DNA of 64,000 nucleotides. Origin: Paulownia fortunei. Taxonomy: Eukaryota > Streptophyta > Magnoliopsida > Lamiales > Paulowniaceae. Location of the stretch: NCBI GenBank assembly GCA_019321725.1, contig CM033106.1, positions 27,702,118-27,766,117 of the forward strand, read 5' to 3'. Position 1 is the first letter of the stretch, and every line of letters starts with the position of its first letter. The notes under the pieces are model-generated. The model was not told the origin of the DNA and searched no databases. It saw only the letters and a list, made by a program, of their open reading frames with translations. A program made the translations under genes and the position numbers. Shown in pieces: positions 1 through 12,479 of the stretch.

Positions 1-173
1 TTAAAGAATTAGCTGTCGGAATTGTAAAATATTTTTCCTCTAAAAAAGTAACAAAAAATACTTAATTCGTTTTCTACATTACCCAAAGCAAATACAGTCT
101 TATTGTTAAGCTAGGCTAAATAAATTTAAATAAAGGTAAATTATATTAAAATTACATCTACAATTTATAAGTT

Positions 174-257
174 GTCAGGATGGCCGAGTGGTCTAAGGCG
201 CCAGACTCAAGTTCTGGTCCTCGTGAGAGGGCGTGGGTTCAAATCCCACTTCTGACA
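174..257 (+). tRNA. tRNA-Leu (anticodon CAA), nuclear, intronless
   Basis: The stretch folds as a class II tRNA. The acceptor stem GTCAGGA pairs with TTCTGAC, with one G-T pair. The anticodon stem CCAGA/TCTGG carries a seven-base loop with CAA at 208-210. The long variable arm has CCTC/GAGG paired across a GTGA loop, and the T arm contains GGTTCAAATCC. The discriminator is A257, and a run of five T follows at once, as expected for a Pol III terminator. A CAA motif at 161-163 lies upstream, as is common in plant tRNA genes. CCA is not encoded. The sequence does not resemble plastid trnL-CAA, so it is nuclear. Confidence 0.95.
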
Positions 258-446
258 TTTTTCTCTCTACTTTTTTCTTTTCAAATTATTTGAAAGAAAA
301 TTACTTTTAATTTCCATTTTCGTTTTTCATTTAATAATTAATACTGCTTGTTTTATTTTCCCTTTTTTTTTGGGGGGGTGCACTAATACTACTTGTTTAT
401 CAATTTACCTGTACTGCTACTACACCTGAGAAGAAATCCAGCTACA

Positions 447-3400
447 ATGGCCGCCCGCTCCCTCTTCCTCACTCTCACTCGGTACACCTTTCCCACCATA
501 TATTTTCAACTATCCATGATCTTGCTTAATTTTTGGCAAAATTAAATTGGGTTTTTGTATCTGTAGGAATGCACGAAGGGACAAAAAAATTCCGTTTAGA
601 TCCATTTCTTCAAGTATTGAAGCTGTTAAACAAGAACCCATCACGAGAACACATGAAGGAAGCATGGATGAATTTGCAGAAGAAGAAAATGATGATCTAA
701 AGAGCAGAATATTCAGGCTCAGGCTCCCCAAAAGAAGTGTCACTAATGTTCTACAGAAATGGGTCAGCGAAGGCCACAAAATTACTGTTTCTGACCTCCG
801 AAACATCTCCAAAGACCTCCGCAGATCGCACCGCTACAAGCACGCCCTCGAGGTCTGTTAAATTTCCTTTTTTTATTTTTGCTTTTTATTTTCGAATTTA
901 TTTGTGTTTTCATGGATTGAGCAAAATTTCAGATGTATGAAAAGATGATTCCTTTTTAGTTTTTAACAATTATTTGGTCTTCTTCTTCTTGATTTTCTAT
1001 TAGGATATTGGAAAGGGTGTCTATTAATCTGAATCTTTATGTATGTAATTCGTTGTGTTTTATTTGATTTATTGATCTGGGTTTGAAAATTGTTCCCATC
1101 ATCTATTTGAGAAGATTGGCATAAATTTCATTTTTTTGTTTATGAAGGCTATGATAAAATCATGCTGAAGACTCTTGTTGCAATTTATGGTGCATTATAG
1201 GTTCATATAATAAATGGGACAGGAAAAGTCTTAATCTGCTGCGTGGGTCTTTGGTTTTATTTATAATCAAGTCAAGAAAAGATTGGAATTCTGTCCTGGT
1301 TTTGTGAAGTATTAGTTGCTTCATTAATGAGGTTCTTTCAATTTGAGCACGTGCAGTGAACCATGGTGAAACCTGTTGCTCCATTTAGCTAGCATTAAGA
1401 ATTCATGTCTTTGTTTGGAAAATACCAGTATACCACAGATGTCTGTGATCAAATCCAGCATTGTATCCTTCTTAACATGCAACATGATTTAACCTATTAG
1501 ATCTCTTTGCACATGGACCAACCTGCAAAAGTAGTGTTTTGATTGTCCTCACAAGAGCTCTCCACTGCTCAATTAACAGGAAAAAGAGTAAGGGTGAAGG
1601 GAAGTATAAATTGGATGATCATATCATGGAGCCTCAGAGTTATTTTATGTTACCAATTTAAACGTAACCTAAATTACTATTTCATGGTCAATTTGGGGCT
1701 GTGTTTTTCATCTCTAGGTGATTAACCCATTTTTCCTTGATGTTCTTGAGAAAAATACCATGTCATTGCATTCCCGAAATGGCAGCCTTCCATTGGCCCT
1801 TGAAAATATTGACTCATCTGATGCCCATTGTGCCCTGTTTCAAGCTATTTCCTCGGAGACAAATAATTGGAAATTATGACATCGAACCTTATGAAAGATG
1901 TCACTATTTTCTTTTCATTTGCTGAGGAACTTATTGTAATCAATACTTGTCTTTTTGCTGAAGATGAAACTTTTTGGGGACTGCAAATAGAGAAGTGCAC
2001 TATTGGTCATTCTTCCTTAACATCCTATGCACATGTACAGAGGTGGTGGCATATGAACCTCACTATCCATGTGCAGTTCATGTTGAAAAATGCAGTCGAC
2101 CACAAAACCTTCATGTCTAGCTAATTTAAATGTTGCCACCTATGTTGGCGGTGTTGTTCCATCCTTTTCCCCTTTCTTGTTTAATTGACCTTCTGTCTTT
2201 ACCTCCAAGAACAAGATACGACTCAGATTAAAGTGAGTAGACCCCAACTTATTATTTAAGGTCTTATGAGATCCTTTTGTTAACCAACGAAATACTTTTT
2301 TCGAAAAATTAACAACTTGTTTTTAGGATAAAAACTAACGTCTTGAAAACACGAAAACATTATGTAACGCCAACTTGTTTCTAAGAGCTTATAAGATATT
2401 GCTTCTAAACTTAGTCAAACACCCTCTTAGTTAGCTTGACAGAATTTTTCTAACCTATCCACCATGGGCTTCAAAGCTTGCGTGCAGCAATGATGAAGAG
2501 TTTATTGTTGAGGAAGAGAGTTTTCACTTTAGTAATCTCATTATGGACCTTGTATGTAAGAAAAGTTGATTATCATAATCTTCTCAGACCAGGCTTGGTA
2601 ATTATGAAGTGGAACAAGCCTTACACTGAATTTTCCATTCCTTTTTAAACCTGAAAAAGATTTTCAGAAAAAATCAATCTGAGACAGTTTGAGGATCGGT
2701 GCTGCAGAGAAAGTTGAGTTTGGGGGAAGGGTGGGGGTGGATGTTAAGTTCAAGGTTGAAGGGAAGGCTGCAACTTGTTAAATGAAACAAGCTGTTATCA
2801 TCCGTAGAATATTCGAGATAATATTGTTGATTTACCAGGCATTTTCCAGCAGAATTCTGTTCCTGACTTTGGCAAAGCTTAAATGCGGTTGTAATTATTG
2901 GAACTAAATGCATTCATAGTGGAATAAGTAATGATCATGTAAATCATCCTGCTTTGTGTTAGCCATTATACATATTCTTATTCCCAACTTCACGATTGGC
3001 AAGCTTTATTCGGGAGACCCCAAGGCTCTGTTCCTTGGTCAAGTCCATACTGTGGGTGAAAGCAGGTTCCAATATGTGGATGAATTCTGAAAATGGAGAG
3101 GTGCCAGATACATGGGGCATACTTTCTATCAGAAGAAAATCTAACTTTTTAATTCTTGCTTCCTGCTTTCAAATTGATCAATTTGTTTGTGGCTGGAATC
3201 GTCTACTGAAATTCGTATTTTGGACGTAGAAGTCCAGGAGTGTAACTGCTTACTAGATTGCCCAATACTTCTGCTGGGATTCAATGTTTAGTTTCTTCCT
3301 GAATTGATTTTTTTTTTTTTTTTTTTTCTGGGAATTATTTAAGTTTAGAATAACAAAAGTTGATTATACATCTCTGCTAATGTTTCATATATCGATTTGT

Positions 3401-4346
3401 CACCTACTGCAGTAAAAATTGTTTTATGCACTTTATGAACTTGCAGATATCAGAGTGGATGGTTAGTCATGATGAGTATCAGTTATCTGACTCCGATTAT
3501 GCTGTCCGCATCAACCTGATGACTCAAGTTTTTGGCATTGATGCTGCTGAACGCTACTTTGAAGGGCTGCCTTCCTCAGCAAAAACAAATGAAACATACA
3601 CTGCTCTCCTTCACTCTTATGCTGGGTTAAAGCTGATTGAAAAGGCGGAGGAACTCTATGAAAGAATCAAGGGAGCAAATCTTTCGTTGGGTGCCATCAC
3701 TTACAATGAGCTAATGACTTTGTACATGTCAGTAGGGCAGCTGGAAAAGGTGTCTTTAATTGTTGAAGAAATGAAACGCCAGAATGTTGCACCAGATCTG
3801 TTTACATATAATCTATGGGTAAGTTCGTGTGCTGCAGCTCTAAACATGGATGAGGTGAGAAGGATTCTTGATGAGATGAGTATTGATTCAGGCTGTGATG
3901 AAATTTGGATTAGATATCTGAAACTTGCTAAAATATACATTACCTCTAGTCACCTAGTGAATTCCGATTTCAGCTCCCTAGTGGAAAGTGAGAAAGGCAT
4001 TACGCAGAGAGAACTGATATCTTACGACTTCCTTGTTATTCTGTATGGGGGCTTGGGGAACAAGGATAAACTTGATCAAATCTGGAAATCTTTGAGGACG
4101 ACTAGGCAAAAGATGACGGGACGAAACTATGTCTCCATACTTTCTTCGTATCTGATGCTCGGGCATTTGAAAGAGGTTGGCGAGATAATCGACCAATGGA
4201 AGCAATCTGCAACTACAGAATTTAATGGCTCCATGTGTAATAAACTCTTAGAGGCATTCAAGGAAGTTGGGATGACAGATAAGGCAACTAGTTTTCATAT
4301 GATACTCAGCCAAAAGGATTGCGACCCGATGGATGAATTGAGATGA
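447..4346 (+). CDS. P-class pentatricopeptide repeat protein, At5g09450-like, probably mitochondrial
   Basis: The inferred exons are 447-481, 567-852 and 3447-4346. They join in phase to 406 residues, and all introns are GT-AG. The ATG at 447 (context acaATGG) begins MAARSLFLTLTR, a short basic, serine-rich leader that fits mitochondrial import. Exon 2 holds the conserved RLPKRSVTNVLQKW block followed by DLRNISKDLRRSHRYKHALE. Exon 3 holds degenerate P-type PPR units such as TYTALLHSYAGLKLIEKAEELYERI, here given only in outline: an AITYNELMTLYMSVGQ unit and a PDLFTYNLW unit. No E or DYW editing domain is present. From memory, length and sequence match Arabidopsis At5g09450 (about 409 residues). 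P-class proteins bind organelle RNA; the target is unknown. Intron 2 is unusually long, about 2.6 kb. A T-run at 3310-3327 lies in it, and no second gene was seen there. Confidence 0.9.
853..3446 (+). other. Long intron 2 of the PPR gene
   Basis: This is a 2.6-kb GT-AG intron (donor GAG/gtctgt, acceptor ttgcag). Only short open frames without recognisable domains occur on either strand. I see no transposon ends. Confidence 0.75.
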
Positions 4347-5690
4347 GGGTATTGCCGTTTGCTACTTTTGTATGATCAGTGACTGTAGTTTCAAGAGCAG
4401 ATTTAGGATTTGCAGAAGCAGGAAGACAGAATAATAAATTAGAAACAGAATTAAGGAGTAGCCAAAAAAAAAAAGTGATCAAGAAAGTAGTAGTCTCATG
4501 ATATTCTTTGTTTTTCGTGATGTGTTTGTGGGAAGTAATTATTTCACCTTACTCCATTCCTTTCTTGTGTTGGAATGGTCGGCGGGAATGTTCAGCTGCC
4601 TTGGGAGCTTTACTTTTAGTCTCCTTTCATGTCCTCTATTTCATATTTTATATTAGCCATAAATAATCACAGAAATTTGAAGCAGGTATTTACTCGCAGC
4701 ATTAATGTTGCTTTTCTTATCAGTAGAGAGATTAGGAAATAGTATTGATTTAAACGGATGTGATTGATTATAGTGAGTTTCTAATTACTTTATCAACTTT
4801 GATGAGAATGTCTAATACTTGTTTATTGGTCCCATGCTAATTTTACAAAAACCCATGAGAATGAATAAAAAAAAAAAAAAAACATCAGTCTATGGTGAAT
4901 CAAAAGACGTGGATATAATCCTTTTGGTTTTCTTGAACATTTGAGAAAAGTACTCATATTTGGAATATACTAGTAAAATTACTTATATAGGTTAAGATGA
5001 GATTTTGTGTTATGATTTATTTCTTGCTCAATAATATTGACACTGTCATATACTTATTAAGAATATTAAGCTAGTCCAAGCACCATATAAGAAGGATAAA
5101 TCTGTAAAAATGTGGTCAATATTACATTGCTCAATAGTACTATAAATCATGCAATACTGATTTCATATAGTTATTTTTAAATCTACATTAGATGTATGTA
5201 AAAAAGAAATAAATGTAGTGAATTCTTATGATAAAGACATTTAAAACCCTTAGCTATTGATTCGTTCACATTTTTCATTCAATATGATTTCAACCTTTAA
5301 CTTCTTTCATTCCATATGATTTCAACCTTTAAAAGTATTCTACATTCTATAGTTAGGGTTGATTTTCCATGATACCATTTTTTGATATTTTGAAGGGTCA
5401 ATTCATTTCATATAAACTAAAAATTGAAAAAATAACACTTTATAGTTTGATTAGAGATTTTATTTACATTCATATTCCTTTTGATTTTTGGAGTAAATTA
5501 TTTATAACCAAATTTTACTATGTTCAATCGACTATGGGACGAACGTGATAATTGATGTAATTGTGTGAATTCACATGTTCAAGATCATTACTATTGGCAA
5601 TTGAATCTTATATTGACGAATTTAATATAAAATAATAAATTTAAAAAATAATTAAACAAATACCGTGGTTGGCGGTAGAATGAAAAAAAT
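4347..5690. other. Intergenic spacer after the PPR gene
   Basis: The first few hundred bases should be the 3' UTR of the PPR gene. The rest is AT-rich. A short direct duplication (ATATGATTTCAACCTTTAA and a near copy) lies at about 5275-5331. No gene is visible. Confidence 0.6.
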
Positions 5691-5907
5691 AAGTGAAAGC
5701 GTGTTTTAAAAGCGCGTTGTCTGCGCCTTCTGACTGCAGAACCCATCCCCTCCTTTCTTCCCTTCCCCTCCCTTTTCCCCATCCCCCCTCCTTCCTCTCC
5801 CCATTCCCCCTCCCTCCGGCGCGCCCCTCCTCTCTATTCCACCATTATTAAACTTCCACCTTCCCCCCTCCTCACTTCCTCTATTTTCCCCACCTACCAA
5901 CTTCCCC

Positions 5908-5910
<3 letters not shown>

Positions 5911-5959
<49 letters not shown>
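5911..5959. repeat. (TC)n microsatellite in a pyrimidine-rich tract
   Basis: About 24 TC units lie at the end of a strongly pyrimidine-rich stretch (about 5740-5960). This is typical of plant 5' leaders. A possible leader exon ends at about 6058 with a gtaagt donor. The tract may be the promoter or leader of the MULE that follows. Confidence 0.9.
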
Positions 5960-5963
<4 letters not shown>

Positions 5964-6547
5964 CGGCCTTTCACTCAAACTTTTTGTTGATTTTTTTTCG
6001 TAATTTTTTCTTTCATTTTTCGGATTCTCTCATTCCCGTCTATTTTTACTTCTTTTGGTAAGTAATATTGTTATTATTTTTTGAAATTTTTTAATTAAAA
6101 AAAATTACTAATTAACATTTATATATTTTTGTTCAGGTTAGTACGCGATATATTAAAATACGATGCAGATCATATTGTGCGTGTGACTTACAGGTATCAT
6201 ATTTCAATTATAATATATATATATATTATTGTAATAATTGTGAATTAAATGTATTGTTATATTGAAAAAATAGATTTGATTGTATTGAAATGTTATTAAT
6301 ATTATTTTTTATAATGATACATGCAAGTATATTTTTAATAGCATATTTTATATGTGGAGAAGCTAATGTTTATAATATTTTTTTTGTATATTATATTTAT
6401 TATTTGTTATTTGACTTGAAAATGTGAGTTTAAAATTATTGAACTATTTAGAGAATCTTTTTCACAACTATGATAATCTTAATTAAATATTATGTCTTTG
6501 AAATTTTTATTTAAAATTAAAATATTAATACTTTTTTTGATGTAGTT

Positions 6548-9173
6548 ATGGCAAATAGAAACAATATTGATATTTTGGTATACTTTGGTGGTTAAATTAT
6601 ACAAGATGCTAATTCAGTGACATATGATCGCCCTACAATTGGAGTGAGGAGAATGTCTCGTAGGACAAGATTTTTTGAATTACTATTGAAAGTGTATCAG
6701 ATTACGGGCGTTGATGATAAACAGTTCTTATTGAAATTATTTGGTAAGTACTGTTGCAGTAATGTGTCATAACTAATATCAATAACGGATGACGAAGGAT
6801 TGGAATTTTTCTTAGATCCGGGAAGAGAAAATTAATTTATAAAATTTTATGTTGAGGCAGAATAAATTGTTTACAATATTGTGTCTGAGATACCAACAAG
6901 CAATGAGTATTATCAGTATGCATTATTTTTAAGAGATGATAGTGTGTTTGAAATGACTACAGTGACGCAAGGTATGACAAGTGTTGGCATCAATGAGTTT
7001 AATGCAGGTACTTCAAGTGCTGGTCAAGAGCATTTTCAAGGTACAAATATAAAGCCATATAATGCATACACTGGTGAATTATCCAACCCACTTGTTGACA
7101 GTTTAGGTGTTGAAGAACATATTAATTCCGAACTCGATGAAATTGCTGATGAAGATGATTGTGATGATAGTGGTGATAGAGTCGAAATTGATGATTTGGA
7201 AGAGATGTATAAGCAACATGATGAGGGCAACTCATCCCAACATCAAGTGTCAGTTTATACCTCATTGCCCTCAACAACAAATGAATATGACTCTAATCAT
7301 ACTATACCATTCTTCACAATATGTTACCCAGAAATAGTTGTTGATTCTATTGATATTCCAAATAGAGGAAAGTTTTATGACTCTAGTATTGGAGAGCTTG
7401 AAAAGGGTTTGGTATTCAAAAACAAAAAAAATCTCCAAACTTCAGTTTAAGATTACTCTATACGAGTTGTCAGACGTGAGTATCGGGTGGTTGAGAGTAC
7501 ACCAAAATTATGAAAAGTGGAATGCAGCCATAGTACATCGACCACGTGGTGTAATTGGAGGCTTCGAGTATCATTGAAAGCAAAGCTCGGTTTATGAAAA
7601 ATCACCAAGTGGGGAGGACCTCATACCTGCCTTATGAATTCAGTATCTGTAAATCATCGCAACCTATGTAAAAACATGATCGCAAGGTTGTTTACTGATA
7701 TAGTTCAGTATGACCCGACTTATGAGATTAAGTATGTCCAACAAAATGTGAAAGAGAAGTATCAGTATGAAATTTCATATCATAAGATCTGGTATGGTTT
7801 GAAACGCGCAAGGAAAAATGTTTATGGCACTTGGGAGAGCTCAGTTAGAAAATTGGCTAAGTATTTGGGAGCTCTGCAAAAATAAAATCCAGACACAATT
7901 ATGGAGTGGCATCACATCGACACCGAGTTCGCAGAAAAGAAAATATTGAAATACGTATTCTGGGTATTCAAGCCATGTATCGATGGGTTCCAAAATTATC
8001 GTAAAGTATAAGTGTTGATGGAACACATCTTTACACAAAGTACAAACATAAGTTGTTGATTGCTGTGGGATAGATGCAAATCAACAGGTTTTGTCTCTGG
8101 CTTTTGCAATTGTTGATGAAGAAACATTTACATCTTGGAGATGGTTTTTGCATATGTTGTCTGTATGTTATCCACGGGGGTTGAGGGTGTCTGTTTGATA
8201 TCTGACCGACATAGTGGCCTACTTGGAGCTGTTCAATACATACCTGATTTTACGCCACTTCGTGGGGTGCATCGTTTTTGCTTAAGGCATGTGTTATCTA
8301 ACTTCAACAAGCGGTTCAAGAGTATTGCATTAAGGGATTTGTGTTATATATCTGGTTCACAATTAACAATCAGATAATTTGATAAGGAAATGGAAAAAAT
8401 AAAGGCTTTTAACGATGATGCACATGCATACTTGGAAAATACAGATAAATGTCAGTGGACTCTAGCTTATGATGGAGGATGGCAATGTGGCATTCTGCTA
8501 ACAAATATGTCAAAATGCATTAATGGAATGTTGAAAGGTGCATGACGGCTCCCAGTTACTGCTATTGTATAGATTACGTTCTATCATGCTATTAAACATT
8601 TTCTCGATCGACTATCCAAGGGTCGTCGAATGGTGGAGAATAACCAACCATGGCCTGATAATATATTACAAAAGTATGAGAGTTGGCAGAACCTATCTAT
8701 AGAGCATATGGTATACATGTTTGATTACACAGATCAATCCGCGTCTATCATAACACGTTGACCAGGATCATCCAGGAGTTTTACACACGTCGTGAAACTG
8801 AGGTCAATGGAGTGTTCATGCGGTAATTAGAGTCAATTTGGAATACCTTGCTCACATGCAATGCATACTTGTCGGCATTTTGGAGTTAATCCAGCAACAC
8901 TCATAAAATCGTACTATAGCACTGCTTTTTATGTAGATACTTACAAAGGGAAGTTTGAGCCTTTGCCAGATGAAGTTTATTGGGATGCGCCCCCTTTCGA
9001 GTTGTGGCATAATCCAGCATTGCGGATTCAGAATCATCGTGGATGGAATACTACTACTCGGAATTCCTAATGAGATGGATTGGCCTCAGACAAGTGCTAG
9101 ACAACAAGCACGAGCAAGGCATAGGGTCAATGCAATAGAACGTGGAACAGCTTCGTCTTCCCAGCATAGATGA
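6548..9173 (+). pseudogene. MULE (MuDR-type) transposase, broken by stops and frameshifts
   Basis: Reading from the ATG at 6548 gives the usual MULE N-terminus (ILVYFGG, then TYDRPTIGVRRMSR). It is interrupted by TAA at 6593 and by later in-frame stops. The longest intact piece is 6881-7450. A shift near 7440 follows, then the YDPTYEIKYVQQNVKEKY block. The catalytic core is recognisable: SVDGTHLYTKYKHK with the first Asp at 8017-8019, and ISDRHSG with the second Asp at about 8200, then FCLRHVLSNFNKRF. A SWIM zinc finger lies at 8813-8870 (CSCG, then GIPCSHAMHTC), with a TAG at 8828 inside it. The C-terminal end is rich in Arg and Gln and stops at 9173. The enzyme would cut and insert the element's DNA; this copy cannot make it. 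Confidence 0.88.
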
Positions 9174-9421
9174 TGTCATTACAGTTAGATTAATATTTGC
9201 TTTTATGCGGGAGTAATATTCCTTATTTGTATGAAATAATTTTGTAATGATGTTATAGTTAACTGTTGTTAATGATGTATGTACAATTTCATGTTATATG
9301 TTAAAATTTGTGTTTAATTATTGTTAATCATATGGTTAAATTTCATATTATATGTAAACATTCATATGATGCTATTAAAAAATTTATCCCTGATACATGG
9401 TGTTATTCATTTGTAAACATG

Positions 9422-11862
9422 ATGGATATTGTTTTTGTATATGGTTCACGGGATACGACAGTTTTATCCCGACAGGCTACTCACCGTTTAGAGAGTGTAT
9501 TTGCTGGTGCGGTTGATAGGACACTTACAGTTAGGCACGCAGGCGCACTATTTTGGAGTCTTCATGGTGGGAAGGTGCATTACATCCTCATATAGTTCAT
9601 ATACTGTATGATATAGGATTCTATGGCGTTTACCGATGTGGACACTTTGATATGGATTTTCATTTGATTACTGCTCTAGTCGAGAGATGGCGACCTGAAA
9701 CTCATACATTTTATTTTCGCATTGGTGAGATGACTGTCACACTACAAGATGTTGCAGTTATTTGGAGTTTACCAGTAGATGGTCAGCCTGTTATTGGAGT
9801 TGATCTGAGGAGATCTACCGAGCAGTTGCAGGATTATTGCCACCATTACTTAGGATTTCGACCCACTTCACAGCAGTTTAGGGGTGGACGTATATTGTTG
9901 AGTGTCTTGAGGGGTATCTTGAGGCTAACCAATGACAGATGACACTCCCCATGATGAGTTGGAGCGATATGCACGCGGCTGTGCATTGATTCTACTCGAT
10001 AGCATTATGTGTCCTGATTCATCAGGCAATGGAGTGTCGTTGCTATATCTACAGAGTATGGAGCAGATTAAGGATGTTGTTTATTTTAGTTAGGGCAGTG
10101 CAGTACTGTCTTTCATGTATCGTGAGTTGTGTACTGCATCGGATAAAGACAAGAATGTTATTGGTGGTGCGATAGTGCTTATACAGGTAAACTTTATATA
10201 AGTGTTGTTACTTTCTTATGTTATATCAATATGTTTACCTTGTATTATAGATTAATATATATTTTTGCAGATATGGACATGGTCTCGCATTACCACGTTG
10301 GTGCTAAGACGATTACGTTCGCGAGTAAATATGGGTCCACTCATCGGCGCTAATGATCATGAGCTTCCACTTTCTCTATATGGTGCAAGGTATAAGCCCA
10401 TTTATTAACGCTAATGATAATAAGCTTATACTTCCACTATTATTTTGTGATTATTGTTTCATGATTATTATTTTATGATTGTTTTTATATATATATAGGT
10501 GGATGCAGTATTACAGCTTCACGCGTATAACGAGTCATTCAGTCAGGATTATTAGGGATATACTAAATAGGATGACTGATAGAGAGGTGAGTAGAATTTA
10601 AAATACTTGTTTAAATTTGATTTGATTTTTCTTTTCATATATGTACAAATAATTCAAATTTATGTATTTTATAATTGTAGTTTATATGGGAGTCATATGA
10701 TATGAGTTCACCGGATATTATAGTGTTGAGTCCAATGTGTAATACGCCACTGTGGAGATCTCGTTGTCCATTGATCAACTACGCTATCGTGGAGTTCCAT
10801 CACCCAGAGCGGGTCATGCGCCAGTACATTCCACCAGATATACCAGCGTATGAGCATACTTTACATAATGTAGACCGCAGGGACGCAGTAGAGAGGATTG
10901 GGCTCGATATCACTGGGAGTATGTATTGCAGTGGGCAAATAAACATCAGTTTAATATCGTTAACCCTCCCATTACTAGGTCCGATAGTACTGAGTCTCGC
11001 TATATGGATTGGTACGATGGCATTACACGCCGTCTGATATCACCATCCCATTTGCCTATGGAAGAGGCGTACTAGTCTTCACACATATCAGATTTGGAAG
11101 CTATGGTAAGATATTCATTAATAAAAATTTTTATAATGTGTATGCATCATATTTATGATATTCTTTAATATTATTCTTTTTTTACACGTATTTTAGAGTA
11201 TGGCGGTTGAGAGGATTAGACTCAGTGCTGATGGCGCGAATGAACAAGATATAGCTTCACTTATGCAGTTGAGGAGTGAAGCTATACATGCTACTGATGA
11301 TCTCAGACGCCTATTTCGTAGACAACAAGATGCTGTAAATATACCAGTGCCACCACCACAAGATACAGCCAGGAGGACGAGGAGGCGTACTAGAGTAGTA
11401 GATGATGCGGGTCCCTCTACCTCAACACTGAGTGTATTTACTAGCCATGCTTCTACATCTTACGACATTCCTTATCCACTTATGTCTAGTGTAGCAGATG
11501 AGGCAGGTCCATCCACCTCGACACATCGTATATCACACGGTTTGGATAGCACCGCCGACTATTATGTGCCTCAACAGGCACAATCGGATGACTCATTCAC
11601 TCCGTATTGGGGTATGCCACCATCTACGATATCATTTTCTACACTACTCAGTTCAGATTTAGACATGGCGCAAACATTATTTGTTCAGCAGCATATAAGA
11701 TACGATTCTGGACGTGGAAATTTTACTGTCTCGCCTATTGTATTTCCACATCTAGACAGCGACTATCATGATCGTAGAGAGTCGATCTCCATAACTTCAT
11801 CAGACCAATCACATGATATTGCTGCTGCTCAGGGTAGACGTCGAGGTAAACGCCAACGCTAA
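9422..11862 (+). pseudogene. Plant mobile domain (PMD, MAIN-like) protein of the MULE, lightly damaged
   Basis: Five exon-like blocks with intact GT-AG junctions are visible: about 9422-10186, 10271-10389, 10499-10586, 10681-11105 and 11197-11862. The protein shows PMD landmarks in order: LTVRHAGALFW, GFYGVYRCGHFDMDFHLIT, ALVERWRPETHTFYF, VTLQDVAVIWSLPVDGQPV, GSAVLSFMYRELC, IWESYD, and CPLINYAIVEFHHPERVMRQ. The C-terminal exon is low-complexity with two AGPSTST copies and a basic GRRRGKRQR tail. Damage includes a frameshift near 9580, another near 9940, TAG at 10091-10093 where the family has Trp, and a shift near 10940-11030. The cellular relatives MAIN and MAIL1 act in silencing and meristem maintenance; the role in transposons is not established. 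It is better preserved than the neighbouring transposase. Confidence 0.85.
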
Positions 11863-12290
11863 CGACGTACGTGTGGCACTGGTGGTCATTTTTAGTATTT
11901 TTTTTATTCTTGTATTTTTCAAAACTTTTAAATTCAATACTGTAATTATTATTCAAAAAAAATATTTGTCTGATTTATGAAACAAAAATAGTATTGTTAT
12001 TATTTTTATTAAAATATTTACTTACATATACTGAAGTAAAAAAATAAAATTAAACAACATAACTTTATGTTATTTATTATTATAATAAAAAATATTTACC
12101 TAAATACATGTATATATATATATATATTTATCTAAAATATATGTATAAAATATCAATCATCCTTAATTATATCTCACTCCTTATTTCTCCACTCCCACAA
12201 ATTTATATATTAATTATATATAAAGTAAATATAAATATATATATATATATTTAAAAAAATATAGATATAAAAAATATATTAAAATTTGAA

Positions 12291-12361
12291 GGCACAATAG
12301 TAACTTACACCTTCAAACTGAAAAGGTTGCGCTTTCAGAAGGAGCAAGTTACTATTGCGCC
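12291..12361. repeat. Short hairpin-forming inverted repeat in the MULE 3' region
   Basis: GGCACAATAGTAACTT at 12291-12306 is the inverse complement of AAGTTACTATTGCGCC at 12346-12361, with one mismatch. They are separated by a 39-base loop containing TTGCGCTTTCAG. Further GCGCTTTC/GCGCTCTC copies follow to about 12450. Confidence 0.85.
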
Positions 12362-12479
12362 TTTAATCAGTAAAAAAAAATAAAATTGAAAGTCCAAATA
12401 AGAGTTGCGCTTTCGAATTAAAATTGCAACCACCACTTGCGCTCTCACCTATATTTTTAACCACTCCCCATTCCATGGT

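Noticed and set aside
174..257. Plastid-derived tRNA insertion
   Set aside because: The tRNA-Leu(CAA) sequence differs throughout from plastid trnL-CAA and has nuclear-type flanks.
5706..5978. Minus-strand frame rich in Arg-Glu and Gly
   Set aside because: It is produced by translating the (TC)n tract and pyrimidine-rich leader; low complexity only.
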